The notes: generated by a model from the sequence alone, not told the origin. Shown: positions 41,686 to 50,903, numbered from the stretch's first letter. The stretch: DNA of 64,000 nt from Cyanobacteria bacterium SBLK (GCA_017746715.1 JAGHZQ010000043.1:1-64000); one strand, 5' to 3'. Program-made: numbers and translations.

Positions 41686-42084
41686 ATGAAAAGAGTCATG
41701 TTTATCTGTAAGAAAAATTCCTCGCGTTCCCAAATGGCTGAAGGTTTTGCCAAGCAGTTAGGGATGGGAAAGATTGAGGCTGTCAGTTCGGGTTTGGAAG
41801 CAAGTGTAGTAAATCCTCATGCAATTAAAGCCATGGCCGATGTTGGGATTGATATTAACAATCAGACTTCTGATGCGCTGAACAAATTCAAACCGGAAGA
41901 TTTTGATGCGGTGATTTCTTTGTGCGGTTGTGGGATTAATTTGCCTTCGGAATGGGTCACTCGCGAGATATTTGAAGATTGGGAATTGGACGATCCCGCA
42001 AAACAACCGGAGATATTTCCAAGGGTGCGGGAAGAAGTCAAAGAACGGGTAGCAAAATTAATAACCAAGATATTAGAAGGTTAA
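41686..42084 (+). CDS. arsC: Arsenate reductase, low-molecular-weight phosphatase type
   Basis: A 132-aa enzyme that reduces As(V) to As(III) using a Cys relay, most like the glutathione/glutaredoxin-linked ArsC of Synechocystis. I chose ATG 41686, preceded by GGATGAAG. The frame opens at 41632, but the extra 18 residues are not family-like. The P-loop is Cys-Lys-Lys-Asn-Ser-Ser-Arg-Ser (catalytic C-x5-R at residues 8-14). The second Cys usual in this loop is replaced by Ser. The resolving pair Leu-Cys-Gly-Cys-Gly is present near 80-84. It closes the arsR-ACR3-arsC group and is followed by a terminator. Confidence 0.93.
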   Translation: MKRVMFICKKNSSRSQMAEGFAKQLGMGKIEAVSSGLEASVVNPHAIKAMADVGIDINNQTSDALNKFKPEDFDAVISLCGCGINLPSEWVTREIFEDWELDDPAKQPEIFPRVREEVKERVAKLITKILEG

Positions 42085-42108
42085 TCAACTTGCTCGGTTT
42101 TATACAAA

Positions 42109-42141
42109 GTCTACCAAACTTAGTTTTATGGTTTGGTGGAC
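42109..42141 (+). terminator. Terminator after arsC
   Basis: GTCTACCAAAC (42109-42119) pairs with GTTTGGTGGAC (42131-42141) with one G-U pair, over an 11-nt loop. A T-rich run follows within ten bases. Confidence 0.75.
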
Positions 42142-42237
42142 TCTAAAGTTTTTCATTGTTTTACGTTGCGATCGCAATCCAAACCAATGTTAAGAAATGC
42201 GATCGCTATTTTTTCAAAACGCGAAACCAAGAGAATT

Positions 42238-42606
42238 TCAATTTTGTGCCTCAAAGTCATCTTCTCGTAATTTTGCCGTTCCATCGGTTTGTAAAACCCA
42301 AAGTTCTTTATGAATTACACCACCCGCTTTATTCATTTTCCATTTAGAAGTAAGTATCGCACTGGTTTCATCAACAATTTCAATTTGTGGTTCGATATAA
42401 TCGACATCAGAAAAGCCATCATCAATCAAATTCTGCCAGAATTTTTGGATTGCTTCGCGACCCGTAAACGTGCCAAATGGTCTGGCATTCATCACGGCTG
42501 TTTCCTCATATTGGTTCGCGCAACCTGCGGCATTTCCTGAATTAAACGATGATTTCCAGCGATCGCTTGCTGCATGGACTGCTTTGAGGAGATTGTTATC
42601 CGTCAT
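42238..42606 (-). CDS. NTF2/SnoaL-like protein
   Basis: A 122-aa protein of the cone-shaped NTF2-like fold, in the DUF4440/SnoaL group. Typical pattern: an N-terminal helix with Trp-Lys-Ser-Ser-Phe-Asn-Ser-Gly-Asn-Ala-Ala-Gly, then Tyr-Glu-Glu-Thr-Ala-Val-Met, Gly-Arg-Glu-Ala-Ile-Gln-Lys-Phe-Trp near 49, and an alternating beta C-terminus. There is no signal peptide. Such proteins bind or isomerise small ligands, and no substrate can be inferred. It is a monocistronic gene convergent with the ars operon. Confidence 0.8.
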   Translation of the reverse strand: MTDNNLLKAVHAASDRWKSSFNSGNAAGCANQYEETAVMNARPFGTFTGREAIQKFWQNLIDDGFSDVDYIEPQIEIVDETSAILTSKWKMNKAGGVIHKELWVLQTDGTAKLREDDFEAQN

Positions 42607-42732
42607 AATCCGATGAACCTCAAGATTAATGAATTTGATAAAATTAAGAGATTAGTTTTATTTTGCATGAAAGATTTATAATTTTTTATTACTGCATAAG
42701 ATGTTTTTTGTCAAGGATTTTCAGGGATTTTA

Positions 42733-43395
42733 ATGAGCGATCGCAGTTCTCAATTATTGCAACGAGTTGGCGTTATTGGAGATATTCATGGCGAAGCAAA
42801 ATTCTTGGCGATCGCTCTAAAATACTTACAAGCGCAAAAACTCGATTGCTTATTATGCGTGGGAGATATTGTTGATGGCAGGGGAAATAGCGATCGCTGC
42901 TGTCAACTCCTCCAGCAATATCGAGTATGGACGGTGCGAGGAAACCACGATCGCTGGTTGTTAGGGAAAGAAATGCGAGATTTACCCGATGCGACGCAAG
43001 TTACGGATATTTCAGAATCATCTTATCATTTTCTCTCGAACTTACCTCCAACGCACGCATTTTTAACGGTAGCAGGTTCGTTACTTCTTTGTCATGGCAT
43101 TGGCGATCGGGATATGGTGCGACTGTTACCCGACGATTGGGGATATGCGTTAGAGTCTAATTTTGAATTGCAAGACCTTATTCGTTCTCATCAATATAAT
43201 TTTGTAATTAACGGTCATACGCATCGAAGAATGGTGCGTAAATTCGAACATTTAACTATTATTAATGCCGGAACTCTGAAATCAACTCATCATCCTTGTT
43301 TTGCGATCGTCGATTTTAGTTTGGGATGGGTTCAATTTTTCGATCTTTGGGAAAATACGGAAATTCAGGAAAGCAATTGTTTTGAGATTAAATAG
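42733..43395 (+). CDS. Calcineurin-like metallophosphatase
   Basis: A 220-aa soluble phosphoesterase with the full dimetal set: Gly-Asp-Ile-His-Gly near residue 16, Gly-Asp-Ile-Val-Asp-Gly near 44, Arg-Gly-Asn-His-Asp near 70, Cys-His-Gly-Ile-Gly-Asp near 118, and Asn-Gly-His-Thr-His near 160. It belongs to the YfcE/MJ0936-like group. The substrate is unknown (a phosphodiester or phosphoprotein). ATG 42733 has AGGGA upstream. It stands alone between a convergent-divergent pair of small genes. Confidence 0.88.
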   Translation: MSDRSSQLLQRVGVIGDIHGEAKFLAIALKYLQAQKLDCLLCVGDIVDGRGNSDRCCQLLQQYRVWTVRGNHDRWLLGKEMRDLPDATQVTDISESSYHFLSNLPPTHAFLTVAGSLLLCHGIGDRDMVRLLPDDWGYALESNFELQDLIRSHQYNFVINGHTHRRMVRKFEHLTIINAGTLKSTHHPCFAIVDFSLGWVQFFDLWENTEIQESNCFEIK

Positions 43396-43511
43396 TTTCA
43401 TAGATTGTTAGACGATGATACCTCTCGAACAGAAGACTAAAAAAATAGAAAAATGACAAACTTGTGAAATAATATCCCTCGTATCAATACAGAACTTCGC
43501 CAATATCTCCT

Positions 43512-44204
43512 ATGAGTCCAACCCTCGCTATCCAAGAACTCGCCATAGCTATCGCTGCCCCCGACTCCAATCCCATCCTCCTCACCCCGACCTTCCTCAA
43601 AGGGAGTGGCATTGTCCCTCAAGACTGGGAGCTCGCCCGCCAACCCCGACTCACTCCCCAAATGGCACAAGTCGCCTTCACCAACGGCATCAATCTCATC
43701 GCTCAAGCCGGAACGATGACATTCCTCGAATCCCTAAGCGGCAACACAGACCCTCTGCAACCCAAAATCCCCGATCTTGCCCAAAAGTATATCAACGCCC
43801 TGCCCCAGCTCGACTATCGCGCCGCCGCCATCAATCCTCGCAGCTTTCTCACCTTCCCCGACGGAGGAGATGACGCAGCACGCAACTACATCAACGCACT
43901 CTTTGCCCCTGCCCCGTGGCAAAGTGCTGGCAGCGAACCCCTCAAAGCCAATCTTAACTTCACCTACACCCTCGACGGACGCAAATTCAATCTCACGATT
44001 AGCGAAGTCAAACTCCAGCGAGACGAAGAAGCTCCTCAAATGGCCGTCCTCTTTTCTGGTAACTTCCCCAACCCCCTCGAGGGCGATTCTTCGACTTCGC
44101 TCGGAGTCCCAGAAAAACTCGAACAATTACAACAGGCGATCGCTCAATGGCAGCTGAACTGGGAGAGCTATCGCCATCTTCTCGGACAATTCTTAGGAGA
44201 ATAA
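43512..44204 (+). CDS. Conserved-looking hypothetical protein (230 aa)
   Basis: I recognise no named family. The product has no signal peptide or membrane helix. It is Pro-, Ala- and Leu-rich, with an N-terminal Ile-Gln-Glu-Leu-Ala-Ile-Ala-Ile segment. Mid-region residues such as Gly-Thr-Met-Thr-Phe-Leu-Glu-Ser-Leu, and a beta-rich part near 140-185, suggest a globular domain. The gene is GC-richer than its neighbours and has normal cyanobacterial codon use. It reads like a conserved cyanobacterial protein, but I cannot name a function. Confidence 0.72.
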   Translation: MSPTLAIQELAIAIAAPDSNPILLTPTFLKGSGIVPQDWELARQPRLTPQMAQVAFTNGINLIAQAGTMTFLESLSGNTDPLQPKIPDLAQKYINALPQLDYRAAAINPRSFLTFPDGGDDAARNYINALFAPAPWQSAGSEPLKANLNFTYTLDGRKFNLTISEVKLQRDEEAPQMAVLFSGNFPNPLEGDSSTSLGVPEKLEQLQQAIAQWQLNWESYRHLLGQFLGE

Positions 44205-44255
44205 AAACATTTTCAAAATGGCGATTGCGAACGAGATTGAAGCGATCGCGAATTG

Positions 44256-45077
44256 CTATCTTTTATTCTCGGATTTATATTTTACAGGAATCTCCGTGCG
44301 ATCTCGAATTTCTCCCGCTATTTGCTCGAATATCTCTGGACTGACGCATTTAAGCTGTTTGGTTTCGTAGGGACGCCGTTCGGAAGAACTATGATTTCCT
44401 CGTCCGTCCAGTTGTCTTTTTATGGGTTTGGGACGGGTAGGTGCATTCAGTTGAATTTCATCTGGAGATAGCGATCGCATTAATTCGATATAAGTCTCTA
44501 AACTTTCTTTCGGCCAAGGGGTTAAGACCATGGTTTGAATGCTAAATTTTCCTAAATATTCCTGCCGAAATTTTAAAATTCCTTGCCAAATTTTGTTAAA
44601 ATCGTAGCCAGTAACGGGACGATTGACGCGTCGCAATGTATCGGTGGCAAATCCGTCTAATTTGACCGAAATGCGATCGCATTGTCCTAAGGCACGACTC
44701 ACCTCAGATTCTCCCAACATCGTCCCATTGGTTAGTACGAGAATCGGTCTATGGGTCAGTTTTTTGACTTCCTCGATAATCTCTTCTAAATTTGCCGCCA
44801 GCGTGGGTTCTCCACTACCACTCAAAGTAATCATATCGACATCCCAAGGTGCACAATGTTGCAATTCCATGAGAATTTGTTCTGTCGGAATATAGATATC
44901 TCGTTTGGCGGTATGGTTTTCGATCGCCCCCAATTGACAATAGATACAATCAAACGAACAAGTCGAAACTCGACCGATGGGATCGAGTCCGAGGGATCGC
45001 CCGTAACGCCATGAATTGACAGGACCGTAAACGGTTGAAAACGTTAAATTTGCTGTTGGTGTTTGCATTGAACTCAT
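44256..45077 (-). CDS. Radical SAM protein
   Basis: A 273-aa radical S-adenosylmethionine enzyme. The 4Fe-4S motif is Cys-Ser-Phe-Asp-Cys-Ile-Tyr-Cys (C-x3-C-x2-C) at residues 39-46, followed by Leu-Ser-Gly-Ser-Gly-Glu-Pro-Thr near 84-91, the SAM-binding GGE-like motif. The fold core ends near 200. The reaction is unknown. It starts 2 bp after the stop of ktrA on the same strand, so it is the third gene of the ktrB-ktrA operon. A link to potassium transport is unexplained. Confidence 0.88.
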   Translation of the reverse strand: MSSMQTPTANLTFSTVYGPVNSWRYGRSLGLDPIGRVSTCSFDCIYCQLGAIENHTAKRDIYIPTEQILMELQHCAPWDVDMITLSGSGEPTLAANLEEIIEEVKKLTHRPILVLTNGTMLGESEVSRALGQCDRISVKLDGFATDTLRRVNRPVTGYDFNKIWQGILKFRQEYLGKFSIQTMVLTPWPKESLETYIELMRSLSPDEIQLNAPTRPKPIKRQLDGRGNHSSSERRPYETKQLKCVSPEIFEQIAGEIRDRTEIPVKYKSENKR

Positions 45078-45079
45078 CG

Positions 45080-45799
45080 CTAAATGGGCAAGCGTTTAAT
45101 ATCCTTATTTTTTCCTAAAACTACCATGGCCATTCCTTGATGAATGCGACGATCGGGTAAAGGATTAATATCAAACTCTCGATCGTTTTCGGCAATTGCC
45201 AGCACCGTTAAACCATAGCGACTTCGAAATTGCAGTTCTGCGATCGTTTTATTATCAAATTCTGCTGGGATGAGAACCTCAACAATGCTATGCTCGGGAT
45301 CGAGATCGAAGCGATCGAGAATAGCGGGTTTGGTCAGCAAATAGGCGAGGGCTTCTCCGGCTTCATATTCGGGAAAAACAACGCGATCGGCTCCAACTTT
45401 TTCTAAGAGTTTGCCGTGAATTTCTGTGGAGGCTTTGGCTACGACTTTCGAGACCCCGGCTTCTTTAATATTGAGGGTGGTAATAATGCTTTCTTCAATG
45501 TAGTTACCAATGGCAACAATAACCGTATCGAATTCAAAAATTCCGGCTTCTTTAAGGGCATTGGGTTCGGTTGAATCCAAACAAATTGCATGGGTCGCAA
45601 TATTATCATTTAACGCGTAAGCAACGAGTTTTTCATTCACATCAACCCCCAAAACTTCATACCCCATTTTATGTAAAGAAGCCGAGACCGATCGCCCGAA
45701 ACGACCCAACCCAATCACGGCAAATTGCTTATTTTCTCGAGTTAGGGTCGCTAGAAAACTTAGCGATCGCGGATTCCAGCCCAGTCCTCTATTTCCCAT
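45080..45799 (-). CDS. ktrA: Ktr/Trk potassium uptake regulatory subunit
   Basis: A 239-aa cytoplasmic gating subunit of a K+ channel-like transporter. The RCK-N Rossmann domain has Val-Ile-Gly-Leu-Gly-Arg-Phe-Gly-Arg-Ser (Gly-x-Gly-x-x-Gly) near 28-37, with an acidic residue at the end of the second strand. The RCK-C domain covers about 155-235. NAD(H) or ATP/ADP binding would control KtrB. The start codon directly abuts the KtrB stop, which implies translational coupling. The first 22 residues before the Rossmann strand are longer than usual. Confidence 0.93.
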   Translation of the reverse strand: MGNRGLGWNPRSLSFLATLTRENKQFAVIGLGRFGRSVSASLHKMGYEVLGVDVNEKLVAYALNDNIATHAICLDSTEPNALKEAGIFEFDTVIVAIGNYIEESIITTLNIKEAGVSKVVAKASTEIHGKLLEKVGADRVVFPEYEAGEALAYLLTKPAILDRFDLDPEHSIVEVLIPAEFDNKTIAELQFRSRYGLTVLAIAENDREFDINPLPDRRIHQGMAMVVLGKNKDIKRLPI

Positions 45800-47137
45800 T
45801 TAACCTACCAATAAATTTTCTTCCGGGTATTTTACTTGACGGGGGCAAGATTCGCCAAATAAGGCAGCAATAAAAACCAAAATGCCCACTCGACCGATAA
45901 ACATGGTAACAATAATCACCAATTGTCCCCAAGTGGAAAGGGCGGCAGTAATTCCCGTGGAAACGCCTACGGTTGCAAAAGCAGAAATGGTTTCAAAAAA
46001 TAAGTCGATAAACTCAAAGTTTTGCCCTTCAATAAAGACCAGAAAAGCAGTTGAAATTGCAACGGTCATGCCCGAACCAAAAACGACTGCGATCGCTTTC
46101 AACATCAAAGGACTGGCAATTTTTCGCCCGTAAATAATCACCTCGTCGTAGTCTCGCAAGGCAGAACGGGTACAATCAAATAAAATTCGCACGGTGGTGG
46201 TTTTGATTCCACCGCCAGTTCCGCTCGGACTCGCGCCGACAATCATCAATCCCATGGTAATAAATAGGGCGGCATCTGTCATTGCGCCAAAATCGACGGT
46301 ATTAAAACCTGCCGTACGAGTCGTGACGGATTGAAACCACGCGGCTAACACTTTTTCGGAGAGAGAAAGATCGGCTAAAGTTCCCGATGGGAGAGATTCG
46401 ATCGCCAAAAAAGCAACCCATCCCAACCCCAATAAAATCAGTGTCGTATTGACAACAACTTTGAAATTTAAAGAAAAAACAAATCTCGGTTTAGGGTTGC
46501 GAAATTGATTTTGATACCAGATATAAAATTCAATAATTGTCTGATAGCCGATACCCCCAAAAATAATTAACAGGGGAATGATGATATTGATCGTCCAAGA
46601 ATTGCGATAGCCGACCAAACTATCCGCAAACAAACTAAACCCGGCATTATTCCAAGCACTGATACTATGGAAGATTGCCAACCACAGGCCTTTTCTCAGA
46701 CCGTAATCCTTGGCAAACAAGTTCGCCATCAGAAATACACCTGTTAGTTCAAACAAAAATGTCGTGGCAAGGATCGAACGGATTAAATTGCGACTGCCTT
46801 GAAGAAAAGGGCGATCGAAGGCTTCTTGAATGGCAAATTTTTGTCGCAGATCGAATTTACGCCGCAAAATCAAAATCAAAAAGGTGGTGCTGGTCATATA
46901 ACCCAGTCCGCCAATTTGAATGAGCAGTAAGATAAAAAACTGCCCGATCGCCGAAAAATGGGTTCCCGTATCTACGACGATCAACCCCGTGACGCAAACG
47001 GCTGAAGTCGAGGTAAATAAAGCGACGAGGATATCATTCCACGTACCGTCACCCGTGGAAATCGGTAGGGTCAAAAGCAGGGTGCCGATGAGAATCGTCC
47101 CTAAAAATCCCAAGCAAATCGTGCGGGCAATGGTCAA
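45800..47137 (-). CDS. ktrB: Ktr/Trk potassium uptake membrane subunit
   Basis: A 445-aa K+ (Na+-dependent) transporter with eight or more transmembrane helices and four P-loop repeats. Visible filter-like motifs are Thr-Ser-Thr-Ser-Ala-Val-Cys-Val-Thr-Gly-Leu near 42-52, Asn-Asn-Ala-Gly-Phe-Ser near 164, Thr-Arg-Thr-Ala-Gly-Phe-Asn-Thr near 271, and Ala-Thr-Val-Gly-Val-Ser-Thr-Gly near 390. All four central Gly positions are kept. It is the first gene of the ktrB-ktrA-radical SAM operon. In Synechocystis, KtrABE helps adaptation to high osmolarity. Confidence 0.95.
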   Translation of the reverse strand: MTIARTICLGFLGTILIGTLLLTLPISTGDGTWNDILVALFTSTSAVCVTGLIVVDTGTHFSAIGQFFILLLIQIGGLGYMTSTTFLILILRRKFDLRQKFAIQEAFDRPFLQGSRNLIRSILATTFLFELTGVFLMANLFAKDYGLRKGLWLAIFHSISAWNNAGFSLFADSLVGYRNSWTINIIIPLLIIFGGIGYQTIIEFYIWYQNQFRNPKPRFVFSLNFKVVVNTTLILLGLGWVAFLAIESLPSGTLADLSLSEKVLAAWFQSVTTRTAGFNTVDFGAMTDAALFITMGLMIVGASPSGTGGGIKTTTVRILFDCTRSALRDYDEVIIYGRKIASPLMLKAIAVVFGSGMTVAISTAFLVFIEGQNFEFIDLFFETISAFATVGVSTGITAALSTWGQLVIIVTMFIGRVGILVFIAALFGESCPRQVKYPEENLLVG

Positions 47138-47443
47138 AACAATTCAAAATTCAAAATTATCAATTCAAAATTATAACCTCTTGCTCGGGCAAGAGGCTTG
47201 AAATAGCGATAAAAGGTAGCGAGACTTTTAATGTACGTTGTTATGCTTCTCAACCCATTAGAGCAGAGCGCTCGCTCCTCGTCAATAATATCGGTCATAG
47301 GGCAGTCTGCGTGAATTCACTCCTTTTCTCCCGATGCGATCGCGCCTCTCATGAGATGAAGTTCACAAATTGAGATCTCGTGCTGTCACTTTACTTTTCC
47401 CAAAAAAGCGTCATGATAGAAGGGTAAAGAAAAGGCAAGAACA
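47138..47443. other. Intergenic gap with heptamer repeats and a hairpin
   Basis: AATTCAA-type heptamers (about 47144-47178) are followed by a small perfect hairpin, CCTCTTGC with GCAAGAGG (47177-47196). The rest shows no frame, tRNA or terminator that I can support. It is the shared upstream region of ktrB and the small gene at 47444. Confidence 0.6.
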
Positions 47444-47644
47444 ATGTTAGATATGCAGCTTCTGCCCGGTGCGATTTTTGAAATTTTGGCTTCTGCCATG
47501 AAAACGCGTCAATTGAGCTTGTGCGATCGCTATGGATTGATGGCGGCTTCGATGGATGACAATCTCGACGAGGAAGAAAGAGAAACCGTCAATCGCATTC
47601 TTTGGGCGGTCAGTCGCGGCAAGATTCAATTTACCCCTGTTTGA
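47444..47644 (+). CDS. Small conserved hypothetical protein (66 aa)
   Basis: ATG 47444 has AAGGCAAGAAC just upstream. The product is compact and helical: Gly-Ala-Ile-Phe-Glu-Ile-Leu-Ala-Ser-Ala, then Leu-Cys-Asp-Arg-Tyr-Gly-Leu-Met-Ala-Ala, then Leu-Asp-Glu-Glu-Glu-Arg-Glu-Thr-Val-Asn-Arg-Ile-Leu-Trp-Ala-Val. This pattern is familiar from small cyanobacterial proteins of unknown function. Its last 19 bp overlap the end of the opposing GTPase gene, a tail-to-tail overlap. Confidence 0.75.
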   Translation: MLDMQLLPGAIFEILASAMKTRQLSLCDRYGLMAASMDDNLDEEERETVNRILWAVSRGKIQFTPV

Positions 47645-49041
47645 GGATTGAGTCGGGCGATCGCGCCTTGGGCAAAGTGTTGTAAAAACTCCGTCCGTTG
47701 ATTTTGTGCGAAAACGGCTTTCAATTTTTGCGTGAATTGCTCCCAATTCAGAGGGGTTTCGGCAGTCGGGACGATGGCGCAGTCTTGGAAATATTCGATT
47801 AAACTCAAACCCGCCAAACGAGTGAGATAAGCCGCTCCGATCCCTTGTAGGGTTCCTCCGGCAACATAGGTGATAGCATTACTTTTGAGGAAATGGGCGA
47901 TCGCGCTAGAAGACAGTTCGACGATCCCTAATTTCACCATCAAGCGCCCCAGTTCCCCTGCCGTTTCTTTTCCCAGTTGCAAAGATAATTTTTGTTGATA
48001 AATCTCTCCTAAATCCACGAGCATTTGGGCGCTAATCGCTGCTGTTGCCAATAAATCCAATGCTGCTACGGGGTTGGCAAATGCTGCCGCTGCCGCGATC
48101 CATTGATAGCGTTCGACAATGGGTAGGGCGCGATCGCGACGAATCTCATTCAATCTCGTTTTAATTTCTTGTTGTAGGGCTTGGTTTTCTCGCCATAGCG
48201 TTCCCCAAATCCATTGTTCCCGCTCTGATGCGAAGAGACGATCGAGGCGATCTCGTAAGGCTTGAATATCCGGCGGTGGCAACTCTTCCCATTCTTTCAC
48301 GCCGCCATCGGCTTGATGCTGGCGCACTTTGATGGGAGAGGGAAAAGCTGAAATTGCCAGCAAGTCTTCTGGCGGTAAAATTCCGAAAATATGTTGGTGT
48401 AGCTGTTGTAAGATTACTTCTCGTTCTTCGGTGGAGTAGCGGTCGCTTTTATTGAGGATCAATAAGACGCGCTGATAGTTGCTTCTCAGCTCTTTGAGAG
48501 TTTGGTGTTGCGAATCCGTCAAATCTCCCGTTATCAGCCATAAAACCCCATCTACACCCTGTAATTGGTTTTTCTCTCCATCCTTCGAGGACAGGGAAGA
48601 ACTTTCTTCCCAAGTTACCTTTTCCCAAGCTAAATCCGCAAGCATTTTTTGCAAGCACGTTTTGCCCGACCGTTTTTCCCCAGCGATGGCAATTTTCAGA
48701 TCTTGTCGATTGAATCCCTCGGGCAGGCGATCGCATTTTCTCTCCAAATCGGTATGATCGCGATGGGGGGTTTCTGCTTTGAGGCAATCGAGATTTTGAC
48801 GGGTTTGGGCGATCGCCGCTGCAATTTTTTCTCGGTTTGGGAAAGGAGAGATTGTTAAAGGTGACGGTTTTGTTTGCCATTGCCGTTTCAACCACCAAAA
48901 ACCGCCGCCAATGGCGATCGCTCCCACCAAACCCAACTCTCCGATTTCCATCGCCGTATCGCGAATATTCCACCACAACCAGAGTCCAAATGAGAGGGCA
49001 ATCCCCCCCGTTAAAATGGGTTTGCGCAGCTGTAGTTTCAT
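47626..49041 (-). CDS. Membrane-associated GTPase (Era-like with DUF697-type tail)
   Basis: A 471-aa protein. Two hydrophobic helices lie near residues 9-25 and 35-52. The G domain (about 110-275) has a P-loop Gly-Glu-Lys-Arg-Ser-Gly-Lys-Thr near 118-125, a Val-Asp-Gly-Val-Leu-Trp switch region and Asn-Lys-Ser-Asp near 196. The C-terminal part (about 310-440) contains hydrophobic helices and Gly-Gly-Thr-Leu-Gln-Gly-Ile-Gly-Ala-Ala-Tyr-Leu-Thr-Arg, typical of the DUF697 group. The function is unknown. It lies 61 bp downstream of argH on the same strand. Confidence 0.82.
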   Translation of the reverse strand: MKLQLRKPILTGGIALSFGLWLWWNIRDTAMEIGELGLVGAIAIGGGFWWLKRQWQTKPSPLTISPFPNREKIAAAIAQTRQNLDCLKAETPHRDHTDLERKCDRLPEGFNRQDLKIAIAGEKRSGKTCLQKMLADLAWEKVTWEESSSLSSKDGEKNQLQGVDGVLWLITGDLTDSQHQTLKELRSNYQRVLLILNKSDRYSTEEREVILQQLHQHIFGILPPEDLLAISAFPSPIKVRQHQADGGVKEWEELPPPDIQALRDRLDRLFASEREQWIWGTLWRENQALQQEIKTRLNEIRRDRALPIVERYQWIAAAAAFANPVAALDLLATAAISAQMLVDLGEIYQQKLSLQLGKETAGELGRLMVKLGIVELSSSAIAHFLKSNAITYVAGGTLQGIGAAYLTRLAGLSLIEYFQDCAIVPTAETPLNWEQFTQKLKAVFAQNQRTEFLQHFAQGAIARLNPQTGVN

Positions 49042-49102
49042 GTCTCCTCCTTTCTGGGTCTGGTGGGGTTCATTTTCTTCATGGATTTGCGGGGTGCTTT
49101 TC

Positions 49103-50500
49103 CTAAGAGGAACTGTTATTTTCTAGTAACTGTGCCTTTGCTTCCTTAATGGCATTGCGAACTTGCTCGAAACCCGTTCCCCCATAACTATTTCGTGCCG
49201 CGACCACTTGTTGGGGAGCGATCGCTGCATAAATATCCTCTTCAAATTTAGGATGCAGTGCCTTCCATTCCTCTAAAGTGAGTTCTTTGAGTAATTTCCC
49301 AGCTGCCAAACTGGTTTTTACCGCTTTCCCGACCAAATTGTAAGCCTCGCGAAAGGGGATGCCCTTAGCTGCCAAATAATCCGCCACATCCGTCGCATTG
49401 GAAAAATCTTCATCCACCGCACTCTCGAGGCGATCGCTGTTAAATTCCAAGCCTTCTCGCAATAATACCGTCATGGCTTCCAAACAACCTTGCACGGTTT
49501 TTACCCCATCGAAAATCGCCTCCTTATCTTCTTGCAAATCTTTATTATAAGCGAGGGGCAAGCCTTTCATTAATACTAACAAACCTTGCAAATGTCCGAA
49601 AACTCGCCCGGTTTTCCCCCGCACCAACTCGGGAATATCGGGGTTTTTCTTTTGGGGCATGATACTCGATCCCGTGGAGCAATTATCTTTGAGGGTAATA
49701 AAATTAAACTCCTGAGAAGCCCATAAAATCAATTCCTCGCTCAAACGGCTCAAATGCACCATAATCAAACTGGCCGCGCAGAGAAATTCAATCGCAAAAT
49801 CGCGATCGCTGACTCCATCCAAACTATTGCCGTATAGTCCCCCAAATTCTAATTCCGAGGCAGTATAGTGGCGATCGATGGGAAAGGTCGTTCCCGCTAA
49901 TGCCCCGCATCCCAAAGGGGAAATGTTCGTGCGCTTGTAAATCTCTCCCAACCGTTCCCAGTCTCGTTGTACCATTTGGAAGTAGGCGAGGAGATGGTGG
50001 GCTAAACTCAACGGTTGCGCCCGTTGCAGGTGAGTGTAACCCGGAATGGTCGTTTCTACATTATTTTCGGCGTGTTTGAGGAGAACCTGTTGGAAGTCGC
50101 GCAATTGCTGGCGAACTTCTTCAATGCGATCGCGCAAATAAAGGCGAATATCCGTCCCCACCTGATCGTTGCGCGATCGTGCCGTATGCAGTTTTTTCCC
50201 CACATCTCCCACCAATTCCGTCAGGCGACGTTCGACGGCAAAATGCACGTCTTCCGCTTCAATCCCCGGATTAAAATTCTCTTCTTGATATTCGAGGAGA
50301 ATTTGTTCCAATCCCGTTACCAATTGTAGGGCTTCATCTTTAGTAATAATGCCCGTATGAGCCAGCATTTTGGCATGAGCGATGGAGCCGCGAATATCGT
50401 ACTCGAGCAATTCAATATCGAAACCAATACTGGCATTAAATCGGGCAATAACAGGATTTAGGGCGCTTTCAAAGCGATCGCTCCACGTTTGTTTTGGCAT
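49103..50500 (-). CDS. argH: Argininosuccinate lyase
   Basis: ArgH splits argininosuccinate into arginine and fumarate, the last step of arginine synthesis. The 465-aa length is usual. Key motifs are [10 protein letters not shown] near 104-113, Thr-His-Leu-Gln-Arg-Ala-Gln-Pro near 155-162, and the signature [11 protein letters not shown] near 277-287, whose Ser is catalytic. The start is ATG 50500, just upstream of which lies a heptamer repeat array. No mutation in active-site motifs is seen. Confidence 0.97.
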   Translation of the reverse strand: MPKQTWSDRFESALNPVIARFNASIGFDIELLEYDIRGSIAHAKMLAHTGIITKDEALQLVTGLEQILLEYQEENFNPGIEAEDVHFAVERRLTELVGDVGKKLHTARSRNDQVGTDIRLYLRDRIEEVRQQLRDFQQVLLKHAENNVETTIPGYTHLQRAQPLSLAHHLLAYFQMVQRDWERLGEIYKRTNISPLGCGALAGTTFPIDRHYTASELEFGGLYGNSLDGVSDRDFAIEFLCAASLIMVHLSRLSEELILWASQEFNFITLKDNCSTGSSIMPQKKNPDIPELVRGKTGRVFGHLQGLLVLMKGLPLAYNKDLQEDKEAIFDGVKTVQGCLEAMTVLLREGLEFNSDRLESAVDEDFSNATDVADYLAAKGIPFREAYNLVGKAVKTSLAAGKLLKELTLEEWKALHPKFEEDIYAAIAPQQVVAARNSYGGTGFEQVRNAIKEAKAQLLENNSSS

Positions 50501-50511
50501 GGTGATGGGGA

Positions 50512-50600
50512 AATGAAGAATGAAGAATGAAGAATGAAGAATGAAAAATTCTTATCTCCAACTGGTGACGCTTCGGCAAGCTCAGCGCATCGCTGGTGAT
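50512..50600. repeat. Heptamer array and CTTCGGC repeat upstream of argH
   Basis: ATGAAGA is repeated four times with a partial fifth copy (50512-50546). A CTTCGGC...GCTCAGC unit (about 50570-50586) follows, then GGTGAGT repeats. On the opposite strand the array creates a false frame full of His and Ser. Confidence 0.8.
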
Positions 50601-50620
50601 GGGTGAGTGGTGAGTGATAA

Positions 50621-50839
50621 CTAGCTTGCAGTCAGGCCGCGAACCACATAACCGATAATAAAACCGATCGCTAAAGCCCAAACTTGACCGGAAACAATGA
50701 AATTATTAAAAGCATCTTGCATTTGTCCGATGACGTTAGGATCGCTTATCTGTTGTGCCAGAAATATTCCATCAAGAGAAAGTTGAGAAAATTCCATCGA
50801 TAAATTCGTCGCGATCGCGTCCAAGCCAGCCGTTACCAT
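50621..50839 (-). CDS. Small membrane protein (72 aa), hypothetical
   Basis: ATG 50839 opens a frame for a 72-aa product with a polar, Asp/Gln-rich N-terminus and one hydrophobic helix near residues 51-68 (Val-Trp-Ala-Leu-Ala-Ile-Gly-Phe-Ile-Ile-Gly-Tyr-Val-Val). I recognise no family. Upstream AAACC bases provide no clear Shine-Dalgarno. It lies between argH and the SpoIIE phosphatase, all on the minus strand, so co-transcription is possible. Confidence 0.6.
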   Translation of the reverse strand: MVTAGLDAIATNLSMEFSQLSLDGIFLAQQISDPNVIGQMQDAFNNFIVSGQVWALAIGFIIGYVVRGLTAS

Positions 50840-50903
50840 GATTTGGTTTTCCTCGTGCGAAAGTTTGCTTCTTTTGCATTCTACAACCCCAATTCCCTAC
50901 TCC

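Noticed and set aside
43437..44126. Long minus-strand frames opposite the hypothetical gene at 43512
   Set aside because: They are antisense shadows of the GC-richer plus-strand gene and have no family features.
50469..50681. His/Ser-rich minus-strand frame
   Set aside because: It is the ATGAAGA array read in one frame, with no start signal and no protein-like composition.
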